Of a stretch of 64,000 bases of DNA, positions 36,001-48,309 are shown piece after piece (the stretch's first letter is position 1; the number at the start of each line of letters is the position of its first letter). The stretch is from assembly GCA_037954235.1 (NCBI GenBank), contig JBBMOA010000002.1, forward strand, positions 15,623,009 to 15,687,008, read 5' to 3'. The position numbers and the translations under genes are program-made. The DNA is from Aulostomus chinensis (Eukaryota; Chordata; Actinopteri; Syngnathiformes; Aulostomidae). Below the pieces are notes generated by a model that saw nothing but the letters and a program-made list of their open reading frames with translations, was not told the DNA's origin and made no database searches.

Positions 36001-36893
36001 AACCATTAAAAAAAAAAAGTTCCTGGGAGTAGGATCAGAGCTGACCACCCACTACAAAATTCAAGAGCATTAATTTATTATTGAGAGGTTAGTTATGTAC
36101 TGCCATTGTGATGAAAGTGACCGTCGACTACAGCATATCAGTGTGGTTTTACAGCTTTGGAGATGGGAAAAAAAAAAAAAAAAACACTGATCAAAGTGCC
36201 AAAAGTCTGTTTCTGGGGTATTAGTAACACTTGACTGGATGAAGAATCCATCCAGAATTTATAGTGCATATTTATGATTCACCACATAGACTCTCTTGTA
36301 CATGTCATCTGTGTTGCTGCTGCACTTACCAGGGCACAAAAGGGAATGGAAGACTGAATCATTAGTCATCTTCAATATTTCATCAAACATCAACCAACAG
36401 AGGATGTTGAGCATCTGCTAACAGATGTTGCTGTATTAGAAAGGAATCATCCTCATGGCTTGAGAGGGGAGAAGGGTGGGGAAAAAAACAACAAAAAAAA
36501 CAACCTCATACAAGTTTTCTGGTGTCAGAAGCTCATGGCTTGTGATTTAAACCCATTTGGATCGAAAGACACCTAAGAAAATCCTGGTCATCCTTCTTTA
36601 TAGCTTAGAAGAAAAAAAATGAGGGCTTTCAGGAAAAAAAATGAATAGACTGGATTGATACTATCCACAAAAACCTTTACTTCTTTGCTTCAGTAGCAGA
36701 TCGGACCAAGAGATGAAAAACAAACAAAGCTTTAGCATCAATGCAAAATGACTGACTTGTGCTGTGCTCGTTAAATCATTTTGAAAAATCAATAAACGAC
36801 ACCTACAATGATGCGTCTATCAGGTCTTAAAGGAAGAATCATGCAAATGTTGCCTCAGGTACTACAGGGGGAACTACATCCATGTACAATAAG
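30081..36893. other. 6.8 kb without recognisable genes
   Basis: Includes short TA (30943-30959) and GT (33123-33150) tracts, a C run of 18 at 34175-34192, a T run at about 35095-35109 and an A run at about 36168-36184. The open frames (up to 118 codons at 30487..30843) show no recognisable domains. No structured RNA was identified by eye. Confidence 0.45.
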
Positions 36894-37463
36894 GTCTAAA
36901 TCAGGGATCCCCAAACTTTTTCCTGTGAGGGCCACATAACTTTTCCCTTGTCTGATGGGGGGCCAGTTTGTAACAGAAAAAGTGTGACGATCGCAGGGGT
37001 GCCTAAACGTAACCATGTATTGTTTTTAAGAAAGCCACACAACCAAATAACCCTCTCTGAGTTCTGCATAGAAAAAAGGTCAAGAACTAAATAACACTAT
37101 AACTGAAATAAATAATAACACTATTTATGAAATCAATAATAATCAAATAACCCTCTCTGGGTTCGGGTCTAGGATTTTTTTCTGGGTGTTGCCAGATAGG
37201 AGCACAGACTGCAGAAGGGTGGAACAGAATGTCATGTTCTATGCGTGTATGAAGCAGTCACTAACTGATAGTTAATAATGAAAATAGTTCATAGCTAAGG
37301 AACATTTTATTGCAAAAGCCAAACTTTATTATCAAATACAAATACACATATATGAAAAAAAAAATCAAAATGCGTCTTTGGTATTGTTCAAGGGGCCGGG
37401 CCAAATGTGGAGGTGGGCAGAATCCGGCCCGAGGGCCGTAGTTTGGGGACCACTGGTCTAAAT
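36894..37463. mobile_element. hAT-type non-autonomous DNA transposon with 8-bp target duplication
   Basis: The element (36902..37455, 554 bp) begins CAGGGATCCCCAAACT and ends AGTTTGGGGACCACTG. Its termini are inverted repeats matching at 14 of the first 16 positions, flanked by identical GTCTAAAT at 36894-36901 and 37456-37463. An 8-base duplication and C-A-G-x-G-ending repeats are diagnostic of the hAT superfamily. There is no transposase frame inside, so it depended on another element. It contains a direct duplication (CAAATAACCCTCTCTG near 37043 and 37144). Confidence 0.9.
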
Positions 37464-38473
37464 GAAAAAAACGAACCACTTTGGAGTATAACAGGAAAGG
37501 TGTTATACCTGCTTCGGCTTTTACGCCTGCCACACCTCCACCGGTTCCAACTTTAAAAAAATAGAAGAGTCCAGATGGCCGAGCTCTGATGTCAGAGCAG
37601 CAAAGGGGTCCAGGTGGGAGCCCTTTGCTGCATCCTGGCTCTGTCCACTGATCCTCATAAATAAATTTGGAGCAAACTAAACAAAAAAAGGTGTTTGTAT
37701 GCAGTGTTTGTTGGATGCATTATTTGATTATTCAGAACCACATGGTCCTAAACAACTGATTGTTGCACAAGGTAACATACACTTGTGCTATTTTTACTGG
37801 TTAGTAATGCATTTGCTGATAAATAAAGCCTTATTTAATTCATCAGATGAGAAGTTGTTGATACAGGGCCATCAGAATCCACAGACAATCAATACACGAT
37901 CAGATGTTTTAATGGATAAACCTTACAATGGATTTTGCTTGAGTGGCTAAATTTGAAGTTATTGCATTTTCACGAATCAATTCTTTTTAACATGGCCATT
38001 TGAGAACAATGAATCACAATGAACTTGGCCTTGATAGAGTATGCTCCACTCAATAAATCAGCAACATTCACAGCATAGGAACTGGCATAGCTATTAGTTT
38101 ACCTTACAGTCAGTCTGTCACAGTTATGGCTATTACAACAGCTAATACACTCTAAATGTGTCCAGATCAATCATTTAGTTACAGTTCTGAAAAAACTAAG
38201 TGTTCAAAGTCTTGTTTAATTATATAATTTCCATGAGGCTTTCATAGGTGTGTGTACAATACAGCATGAATATGATGAGAAACATAATTTTCCTGGCCCT
38301 AAGACTTTTGTGTGAATGTCGGATTTAAACTTGAATGACTTTAATTAATTATCAATGACACTGGCATTAATAAAGTGATTTGTTATGGTTTGGGAAGCCA
38401 TGATATCTGACCTACAGTGGAGAGGTGATTTTAATTTTGATCTGCAGAAACTACAAACTGTGAATGTTGGCTA
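37464..38473. other. No gene recognised
   Basis: About 1 kb of AT-rich sequence; frames below 85 codons without recognised similarity. Confidence 0.45.
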
Positions 38474-38861
38474 TTCTGTTTGGGGCAGCATGGTGGTGCA
38501 GTGGTCAGCACTGTCGCCTCACAGCAAGAAGGTTCCAGGTTCCAGTCCCGGCTCCATCACAGGATCTTTCTGTGTGGAGTCTCCATGTTCTCCCTGTTCC
38601 TGTGTGGGTTCTCTCTGGTACTCCAGCTTCCTCCCACAGTCCAAAGACATCAAGAGGGGACGAGGCTGATTGATACTCTAAATTGACCGTAGGTGTGACT
38701 GTGAGTGTGAATGGTTGTCTGTCTCTATGTGTTGGTCCTGTGATGGACTGGTGACCTGTCCAGGGTGAACCCCGCCTCTCGCCTGAAGGCTGCTGGGATA
38801 GGCTCCACCCCCCCATGACAGGATAAGCAGTAGAAAATGAATGGATGGATGTTCTGTTTGG
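38474..38861 (+). mobile_element. Family-1 SINE-type element, near full length, 10-bp target duplication
   Basis: The element (38484..38851) runs from GGCAGCATGGTGGTGCAGTG to the GGATGGATG tail. It is flanked by TTCTGTTTGG at 38474-38483 and 38852-38861. The B box has mutated (GGTTCCAGTCCC), and a few bases of the CGACCCTTAACAGG segment before the tail are deleted, so it differs from the 19613 copy. Confidence 0.85.
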
Positions 38862-39204
38862 ATGTGGGGTGTCACGTCTTGTGTCACTCCGTCTGTGGAC
38901 CTGTTGTGCATCAGCCTCATTAGACCTCCCTGTATTTTCTCCAGCCAATCAGCTCTTCCCTCAGCTCACCTGTTTCCACTCCCCTTGATTAGCTCCGTTT
39001 TCATTTCTTAGCTCAGTGTGCTGTTGTTTGCTCTGGCCATGTGATGCATGTCATGCAACTCATGATCATTGTTTAGCTTAATATGAGCACTTTGGTTGAG
39101 GTTAAGGTGTTTTAACTTGCAGCTGAAAACGGGACGTTAACAACTGTCTCCCGCTGAAAAGACCACATGACACCAGCATCTTTCAACAGTATCCTGACTC
39201 CCCT

Positions 39205-39349
39205 GGAGCCTGTACTACGAAGCGGGAGTAATGGTTAGCGAGATAAATTAAATTTCAACGCAGGATTTTCTGAACTAAAAGGATAGCTGGATTTTAGGTG
39301 GAATATATCACCATGGTAACAAATGGTGCACACCTAACCTGCTCCAAGG
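39205..39349. mobile_element. Probable MITE fragment (one end)
   Basis: CCTGTACTACGAAGCGGG followed by GGTTAGCGAGATAAATTAAA, ATCACCATGGTAACAAATGG and CCTAACCTGCTCC. I recognise this as the beginning of a repeat common in fish. The matching opposite end (CTTCGTAGTACAGG) is not found downstream, so the copy is truncated. No target duplication can be defined. Superfamily not assigned. Confidence 0.4.
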
Positions 39350-40986
39350 ACTATGTATGACTACCTCATACAACCCCACTTCAATAAATCTGTTACATCC
39401 ATTAAATCTAAATAAAGGTTGCTCTCACCGCTTGTTTTTATGACCTGGTCATTTTTTTCTCGTAGGAGAAAAGTCTCATAATATTCTACAAGCCTTTGAT
39501 TCTCAATAATAAAAAAAAAACCTCCATGTTTTCCTCCCCATGTTGATTTTTCTTGTCAATTTGATGAAGCATAATGTTCAAATGCAAAATGATTTTTCTC
39601 AACATTTAGTGCAGTAATAGATAGAATCCTGATTGACATTTACAATGTTTTGTAAAGGTTTTTATATAATGAATGTTATGACTAACAACATGAGCTGTCA
39701 GTTGAAATAGCATATATTCCAAGTCTATGGAATAGCAAATAGCCCACGGAGACAGCAAAAAACATGGGTATGTGGCCAGAATTACTCAGAAATGGAACAA
39801 CTTCAAATTTTTTGGCAAGGGCATCACCTGGAGCATGTTATCAGATGTGACAGAAATTCTGCAGGCAGAGCTCAAGATAGGCCAACACAAGGAACAGCAG
39901 CATTCCCTTTTTCTCAGCCCTTAAAACCTGCAGGGGCTGTAACTTGATCAAAATAAATTGATAATAGTGAGTAGGTTTCTCTGTCTTACACGCTCGAGGA
40001 GAAGTTACAGTATAAATTGTTTTCTGTATCAAACAAATCATCTTTATCAAACAACAATACACCGGTTGAGGGAACACTTAACCAAGCATTTATCCAAAGG
40101 GAGCTTAAAAGGTATGTCATTTTTATCTATTTTCTGCCTTTCTGGAAAGTATCATGGATGTATCAGCCTGGGAGCTTTGTACTCCATTGAAACAGATGAC
40201 ATCGGCTTCTTACTTCACCAAAGGTAATTTATACAAAACATCGTTGTTCTCAGAAGATTCTGAGAATAATTCCGATTAAAATGGTATAATTTACCTTATT
40301 ATGTAATCTTCAAAAAATAAAATCATAAATTGAGATTGACATTTGCGCATTAACTGTTACAGATCTGAACTTAAAGGAGACAAATAACCTGACTGTCATA
40401 ATCTGACAGTTATTTCAGACGCTTGTGAGTAGAAGGTATTTGGATATACCAGCATGAATCTGACAGACATGAAAATGTATGTAATACCTTGTAATGTGCC
40501 CAAGTCTCTGACAAATTCTTTCAAAATAAGTGGTCCTTCAACCTTCAAAGGAAACCCAACTCGTACAATTCACAGTCAGATTAGTACCTTTACATAACTC
40601 CTGGTATAAAACCCATTATTTTCTATGCAGCTCTGCCAATATAGTAACCTGTGCTCCAGCAAACCTACTGGGATAAATATAATGAACAAAAGCAAAATGG
40701 TGGTCTCTCTCAGTAGAGGGTGGCGTGATGAGGGAGGAGGGGGCCGTGGGGAACCGGGAACAACATCTCTATTGAAACTATTAAAAAGCTGTCTTGACAC
40801 AACCAGCTGTACAATCCTGCATATATTTAATATTATGAAGTAATTTTGCTTGGAAAAAAAAAAATCAGCGCATCAGTAGTCTCAAATTCAATCAAATAAA
40901 TCTCCTCCTACATTCAATCTTTGCTTTTTACTGTTTTTTAACGTGTGTTGTTTTTATTTAGAGTGAGAGAGCAAGTGAGCAAGCAA

Positions 40987-41022
<36 letters not shown>

Positions 41023-41284
41023 CCCTAAACTAAACTAAACAGCAAAGCAACTACATGGGGATACACAAACACCAAGTTATTAAATATGCATTTTATTTTG
41101 TGTCCTCAGCACAAGAAGTTGCATCATATTGTTCAACAACAGGGTGAGAAATGAAAGCAAAGAGCTTTGGAAATGTAACCAACAAGTATGGCTACTACAG
41201 TCATTAAGAAAAATCTAATACTATATACTGATGATGAATTAATTCAGAATTTATCTGCTACAGTTTGCAGTGAGGAGAAAATTC
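39350..41284. other. No gene recognised; contains (AAC)n
   Basis: A clean AAC microsatellite of about 12 units lies at 40988-41023. The frames on both strands (for example 39958..40227) have no recognised domain. Confidence 0.5.
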
Positions 41285-41505
41285 CAGCTGACACTGGGTG
41301 AGAGGCGGGGCGCAGGCAGGACAGGTCACCTGTCAATCACAGAGTCAACACAGAGAGATGGACAACCACCCACCTACAGGCCTTTTAAGGGTCTCCATTA
41401 ACCTGACTTGTATGATTTTAGTGTGTAGGAGGGAGCTGGATCACCTGCATAGAATGAATGCTGGCAGGGAGAGAACATGCACGCTCCACTTTGCAGCCTG
41501 CTGTG
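41285..41505 (-). mobile_element. Old, diverged copy related to SINE family 1
   Basis: The minus-strand consensus is recognisable in order: GGTGAGAGGCGGGGCGCAGG, GGACAGGTCACCTGTCAATC, ACAGAGAGATGGACAACC, TCCATTAACCTGACTTGTAT and GAGAACATGCACGCTCCAC. Divergence is clearly greater than in the other copies, and the variant (ATTAACCTGACTTG) belongs to another subfamily. Both ends are eroded. Confidence 0.6.
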
Positions 41506-42554
41506 AGGAGGGATTAAAAAAGTGTTTTGGAATGAAATCCAGGTACATTTGTACATAAAAGAATGTCTCTAGTGTCAAACAAGTTCACACAAAGCTCATG
41601 AAACTCATCATTGCTGTATATGTCTGTGGTGATACTGCCACTGGGATGCTTACTGAGCATGCTCTATATGACTACTCTCAGTTAACCCTCTGTTAACCTA
41701 AATGTGGAGATGTAATCCTGCATTCTTCTTGACTCTCCAAATGTTATTGGAACAAACTGATGAAATTCTGAGAGTAAAAATAGTTTAATAATTTGTGAGA
41801 GGAATGAGTGATGCTAGAAACAGCTGATCCACTGTTTTACCGGAGCTTATTTAAGCATGTTAACAGTTGTTTGTAATACCACTCAGTGCCAGAAGATGGA
41901 GACAAAAGTGTTGCACTGTAGCTTTAAGATCTGTCATGAAGGTCAGTTGCTAGGAGGGATCTGATGGAGAAGATAAATCAAAAACCAACACCCAAATGTT
42001 GTTTTTTACTGTACTTGTCAGTGACTTTATCTTCTGTCAATGTGACAGGATGTTTCAAGGGTGGTTTCTCTTTTTTAATTTATCAGCAGTCTGTTAGTAA
42101 GAGGCAATAACAGCCTCCACCGCCCACCTCCATCTCCTTGTCTCTCCCTTGTGATGACGTTAGGAGTAACAGAGAGATAAAAGAGAGAGAGAGGCAATAT
42201 AACGTATTCTATTCCTCTATCCATCCCTTATGTGCATTTCAGAATAAATATCTACTTTGCTAGTCCCCCCACTTCTTTCCCAGTAGGTAATAGCAATGCA
42301 AAACCAGACCAACAAACAAACAAACAAAAAGCGACTTGTATTGTGTGAGGCTAGAGTTTCTGGAGGGGAGTCAAGATAGAGAGGATGAGAAAAGTCTCAG
42401 TGGTAATATGCCATAGCATGAAGGTAGGTAGCTCCATATCAGGAAATATGTGCTGTATTTACCAGCACAGATAGAAGACAGTCACCTATCTGCATAATCT
42501 CTCCCCCAATTTCTCTTATTCCCCTCATTCCCTCTTCATTTCCTTTACATCCTT
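41506..42554. other. No gene recognised
   Basis: Short frames only; purine-rich stretches near 42170-42200. Confidence 0.45.
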
Positions 42555-42602
42555 TGGCAACTGGACTAACCTCTCGTAACCACGAGGTTAGTCCAGTTGC
42601 CA
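42555..42602. repeat. Perfect 19-bp inverted repeat with 10-base loop
   Basis: TGGCAACTGGACTAACCTC (42555-42573), loop TCGTAACCAC, then GAGGTTAGTCCAGTTGCCA (42584-42602). All 19 positions pair. No recognised element ends or coding frame are associated. Confidence 0.9.
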
Positions 42603-45600
42603 TATTTTATGCTTTTTGAGACTTACCATGACTTGGATGACTGAGAATATCCACAGATATCCTCATACTGTATGTTATCCTTTTGTCCCTTTTGGCTCTT
42701 CTTTCATGTCACCTCCCTGACCTTTCCTTCGTCTTTATTTCTCTTTGGTTTCTCCGTCAGTTGCACTGATCTATATGGCTTTCTTTTTTGCTGTTTTTCC
42801 ACTATCCCTTTTATATTAGCAGCCCCCACCTCTTTCATGAAAGGTTTATAAAGTAGACGGCAGATGTGCGACTGATGGAAGAGACTGCAGGACATTCGCT
42901 CTGTGACGTAAGGGTGATTTTCGTTTTCTCTCTCTGTGAACAGTTTCAGACCTGGTGTTTGATTTTCTCTTTTTTTCCCCACTAGTCTTTGTAGACACTT
43001 CCCCTCCCAGTCACTGTCCATTTTTCCCTACTGCCTCCCTCTCTGTTTAATTATCTCCCATATAACAGTCTTATCTTTTCATAGTGGTCTTACAAAAAGA
43101 GATACCAATCACTCTTACAAAAGATATCATGTCGTGATGAAACAACACTTGATCTTTAACATTCCATGCTGAGATTCCTTCCCAAGAGTAACTCTATAAA
43201 ACTTAATACTCTCTAAATACTTTTCTTAGACAGAAAAATGCATACAGGGGTTTGATCTGCTGTCAGCACTAAATATTTGTGCTAAAAGCAGAACCAACAT
43301 CACAGTTTTAATGTTCCACGTCAGTAATCAGATATCTTTGGAACAAGGTCACAGCCATTACGTCAACACTCTTAGAATAACCATTTTGATCGCTTTGTTA
43401 TTTGCATGAGGTTCTAAAGCTCGTCAGAACATTATTGAGGATATTTCCTCAATATAGCCAGTATATTGAAGGATTAAGAAAATGGAACAGTCATGTTAGC
43501 TGTTAGCTGGTGAACACATAAAACAACCAGAAATTTGAAGATGAGATTTGATACTTGGCTAAATAGCAGTCGTTGTAATCACATGCTGTGAAACAAGAAT
43601 GTGTTTACCTAAAATTGGTGTTTTGCCTCTAAAACTAGAATCGACTTTCTTTCTTTTAGTATATTCATTGTTTATATATTCAGAGAACTGAATATTCTGG
43701 AGGTGTTGAAAGATCAGTTCATTTGGGGACCAACACCCCACCCGTCATCCCTACATGAATTTTTATGACATTGACAGGACCTGTCAGCCATAGCCTGCAG
43801 CCTTCCAGGACAAATCTAATCTCCTCCCACTGGTTTGCTTCTATGGAGCTTTCAAGCTCCCCTTGTGGCCTCTGCCAAACCAAAGCCCCTCTTAAACTTT
43901 GTAGTGAGAAATTACAGTGAGTGCCCATTGCAGACTTTCCCTTCACTTCTTAGAGGCTAAATTATCCGACAGAATATGATACAGGGTCTACTAGATCATC
44001 ACCAGGATCAATCAATGGCTTTCCTGAGATAAGTTAGAAGGTTGTACATTGCGGTTGTGAGAAAAAAAAAAATCCCTTTCTCTAATGGTATTTTACTTGA
44101 CAAACTCTTCCGTACAGAGGAGAACACGGAAATCTGAGTCACATTAAAAAAAGAGTACCTCTTTCAAGTTAAAGCTTAAGGCTGGGGGTTTGCTGACATC
44201 AACACAAATATCACAAGAAGAAAAAGAAAAAAAAAGGCCAACAGGCTCACTAATACGAGACACCAGAGCAGCAAAATAATGAAGGAAATTACCAATTTAT
44301 GTATATACTCTTGTTGAAGCTTAGAAAGCTAATGAAAACACAGGAAACAATTGTGCTTAACATTAATAGAGGACGTTATGTCCATTGGGGAAACACATTT
44401 TTGCTAATATTAGCCAGCTGTTACACAAACCACAGGACATCACATACTCTGGTGGACCATTAACAGCAGTCTGTATACATGGAGCACAACCTGATGTATT
44501 CAGCTGATAAGACGCTGAACTTGCTGAGAACCATCAAGGTCACACTGAGCCATATTAAATCAAAGATGAATCACTCACAGACATCTTTATGGGCTTAGGC
44601 TGATTCAAAGGAACACAGAGTAGCGTTCACATTTTAAATGGAATTATAAGTATTTTGTTTTTGATACATGGAGAGACGAAAGGTCAGATATTGTAGGTGG
44701 TGTGCAAAGGAATTTGTGAGTTTACAGATATGCAAAGGATTAAGATCGTAGAAGGACACGACAAAGAACAGGAACACTTTAAATGGTGTGCAGAAGGCAA
44801 ATGGCTGCAAAGTTGTTACTTAGTTTTTTCTTTTGCCGGAGAAATAATGCATTTGTCTTGCAAGGCTACTTAAAGTAAACCCTCTTCTTCTTATGTACAG
44901 CCTGGCACAGTCGACTAAAAGACTTTTCAAAGATTTTCAAAGTCTCACCTAATTTAGAAAAATGTGAAATTGCCCACACGTGGCAATGACAGATTTAACA
45001 GCTTAGTTCTTAAAGTGTGTGGTGTGCAACTAACTGACCAACAAAGAAACCCCACATACAGCAGATTCTGTCCACCAACAATCAGAGTAATGTCTCCCAG
45101 AGCTCAAAATCTTGCGTAGCTAAACTTGACAAGGGTAAACAAACAAGGCAGAGGAGGAGCAGAACAGGTCAGTTGTGGTGTTACAGGTTTTACAGGACCC
45201 TGTTGTTTCTTCAGTCAGCTCGATTTCTGATTGGTGGTCGTTCTGCTCCTCATGACAGTCCACATGTGCTCGGCTGTCCTCTGTGTTCTCTCCACTCAGC
45301 AGGATTTCTGATTTCGGGTCAAATCATTCTTACTCTGCTCATTCTTTACCTCACACCACAGGAAATTCTGGCTAGGTAGTCTTTAGATCCATTAGATACT
45401 TGGGCCCTTCCTGACATTGGTTGGGAGGGAGGAATAGGGCCCCCCTGTAAAGAGGGGGGGAGGGATTTTTCAGCCACTGAAAAATTTGGTTTGGATTATC
45501 AAGCAGGGTAGTACAGCTCTACCCCAAAGTTTCAGATATAAGGTGTACACTGTGCTAGATGTGGTTTTAAAATGAAATTAGACTTGCAAAAACAACTGAG

Positions 45601-45706
45601 CCTGTTTGGAGGGTGGCCCTGTGTTGGTGTGGTGTTCAGCGATCCAGCTGCTGAAATGATGACAGAGTGAAGCCTGAACCGCCACCTTTAGATCGCCCCA
45701 AAAAGA
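42603..45706. other. No gene recognised
   Basis: Frames up to 105 codons (minus 42704..43021) are Lys/Arg-rich without a recognised domain. A small 9-bp hairpin (ATTTTTCAG-CCA-CTGAAAAAT) lies at 45465-45485, next to G/C runs. Confidence 0.4.
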
Positions 45707-45787
45707 ATGAGATGAAGGCTGAAATGAGTTTCCTTCACAGTGTGGCTCAGCTTGCCCTTCGAGATGGAGTGATGAGCTCAGGGCGGA
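45707..45787 (+). pseudogene. Short fragment of a non-LTR retrotransposon C-terminal region
   Basis: Reads EMKAEMSFLHSVAQLALRDG followed by VMSSGR. Fish LINE ORFs commonly end with a block of the form ISFLRRVAGLSLRDRVRSS. The match covers about 25 residues only and is then lost. Origin as a decayed insertion is inferred. Confidence 0.45.
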
Positions 45788-48269
45788 TAGATATATATAA
45801 GAAAAGAAGACAGTTGGCAAGCAGGTACCATGTCAACTGTCATGGGTTGGTCCCCACAATATAAACTACTTTTTTTGCTCTTTACTTGGCTCTTTACGTT
45901 ATCCATATCATGTGCTTCTATGAAAGCTGTGGCATTAAAAAAAAATCACCTATTTAATCTCTATCTGATATGATAAGTAGCTACAAATTGTCATTGCATG
46001 TTCCTATTTCTACTTTGAATAGGCTTCCGTTTTTCCTGACATGTTAAAGCCCTGATAAGCCTTTGAGATACGAACCTTCTCAATCAGATGAAAAAACAAG
46101 CAGTAGCAAGAACAACTCAAATTAAAACTTCCACCAATTCAGCTGAATGATATTTTAGCACTGGACCATGAGGGATCAAAAGAGAGTAGGCTAATCCTTT
46201 TGGGTAGCACTTCAGCTATCCTCTCCATCAAGAGCTCTTTTTCTCTCTTCACGCATGCACGCACACACACACACGCACAGTGTGTGTACAGTTGATTGAT
46301 AGTGGTAACAGAAAGCTGTCCTCGCTGATCATGTTGACACACTAGTTCAGTCTTCAACTGCTTATTGGATACAAATACATAAGCAGCAGGTTGTGACTTG
46401 CTTTCCATTCACCCTCCATGTTCCTACCTTCCATGTGATGATTTATCATGTACTAATTCATTTCTTAGCTTCTCTTGCATGGTGTATAACTCACAAAAAG
46501 AAGATAATAGTACATTTATTTTTAACACCTGCTGTGTACATTATGACATATAGCTGAAGTCCAGTGAAAATAAATTAAAGTACATATTGAATTCTTGTAT
46601 TGTTTGTATTGCCTATTCACTGTTTCCATGTTTTGAATAAGTTTTGAGTGCTATATTGATCCATTTGTCCCCCAAACCTCCTCGCAGATGTCAGATAAAA
46701 TGACTGCCAACCCTGATGAATTTTTCACAACTGTAGATTACTATCATTCCGGGATACTGCACTTTTCAGGTCATTTAATTGTCCCTCCCCCTGTTGTTTT
46801 TTTTTAAATCCTGTAAAACCTGATTTATATCTCATTTCCGTCCGGATTTGACCTGTGAAGACAAAGTGTGAATCATGAACTATTTGACCCAATCTGTACC
46901 AAATCCAGTTTTAATCATTTATCTTAACTTTTAATGTGTTTTTTTTTTGTTTTTTTTTTACTCAATCTAGAATACCTTGCCTCTCCTATATTGCCTCTAT
47001 ATTTAATGAGCTCCATATTTTATGTCAAGCACGAGCACTGGTTCTGTAAATCTTTCCAAAAATATAGATTCCTAATATTATTTGGAGGTTGAACTTTTTA
47101 CTTCCAAAAATGTAGAATGCTGATAGAATTTTCTCCTAAAGCAGTGCAGTGTCCTGAGGCCCAGAAATATTTCAATCCTTACTATGCGGTGACACGTTTG
47201 ATGGTTAATCTCCTGGAAGATGCGTGCTGGACTTCCAACATGTGTTGGGAGCAGATGGCAACTGCTGTTAAAAAGAAGTCCCAAGAGTTTTGGGAGGCCA
47301 TCGTTCTAGATTGAACCTTGGATAAAAAGACTCACATGTATAGCAAGTGATGAGATACACTGCAGGAGAACTGTGGTCACAGGCACTGGGTCCCTCTTTG
47401 ACACTACAGTACCTTAAGCAGATCTTGAAGAGGCATTAAAAAAGTTGAATGCATTTCAAAATAGTTTGTGTGTAGTCAGCAATTAAAAAAAAAAAAGACT
47501 GTGTCAGTAATTTAAAATTGAGGGACAGAATGTGGCTGGGGGTTACCAGTCATTAATGGGGCTTTGCTCTGTGTGTAAATAGGAATGTAAATGAAATATA
47601 TAAACAACTTGTATGAAGATCACCAAATGTTGTCTGAATTTATCCATCGCCCCTTATTCTAGCACAGATAAATATTTGGACATTAACTGCCTCAATTATT
47701 TTTAAATAATTCTTGCACCACAGCGGACTGAAATTGAAACTGAAACAAAATAAAATTTGTTGAGGTCAAAGCTACAAGAAGAATATTGCTGTGGTTTCTA
47801 ATGAGATAAGAAAATTGTGTAAGGAGGGCTGGATTAGAAGTTGGTGCGTGGTGGAGATACTGCAACATTCCAGTCAGGTCTATGAATTAATGCAACAGTT
47901 CTTATTTCAGAACCTGACAAAGACAGAATATTTAGATGGTGGTAAAATCTTTAGCACACAACTACTGTAATCATAAGCAGGGGTGCTTATGATGCAGAAT
48001 TAAGCTAAGTCAGGGGTTATCATTCAGAACTAATTCTATACTGGTATAATTTATTAGGTGAGTCCTTGATGTAGGTTAGTGTGATATTTATTTACAGTCA
48101 CTGAGTCTTCCTTGTGGGATATGCCACATAATACACCATGAGAGAGGTTTTAATTATGATCTCACCAGTGCGCTGCGTGTGCCTCGCGTTGGCTCTGATT
48201 AGTGCTTAGGGAATCAAGGCTGTAATTGTTTGTGCAAAGTGAAATGTGTGCTCTTTGTGTCTATGCATG

Positions 48270-48309
<40 letters not shown>

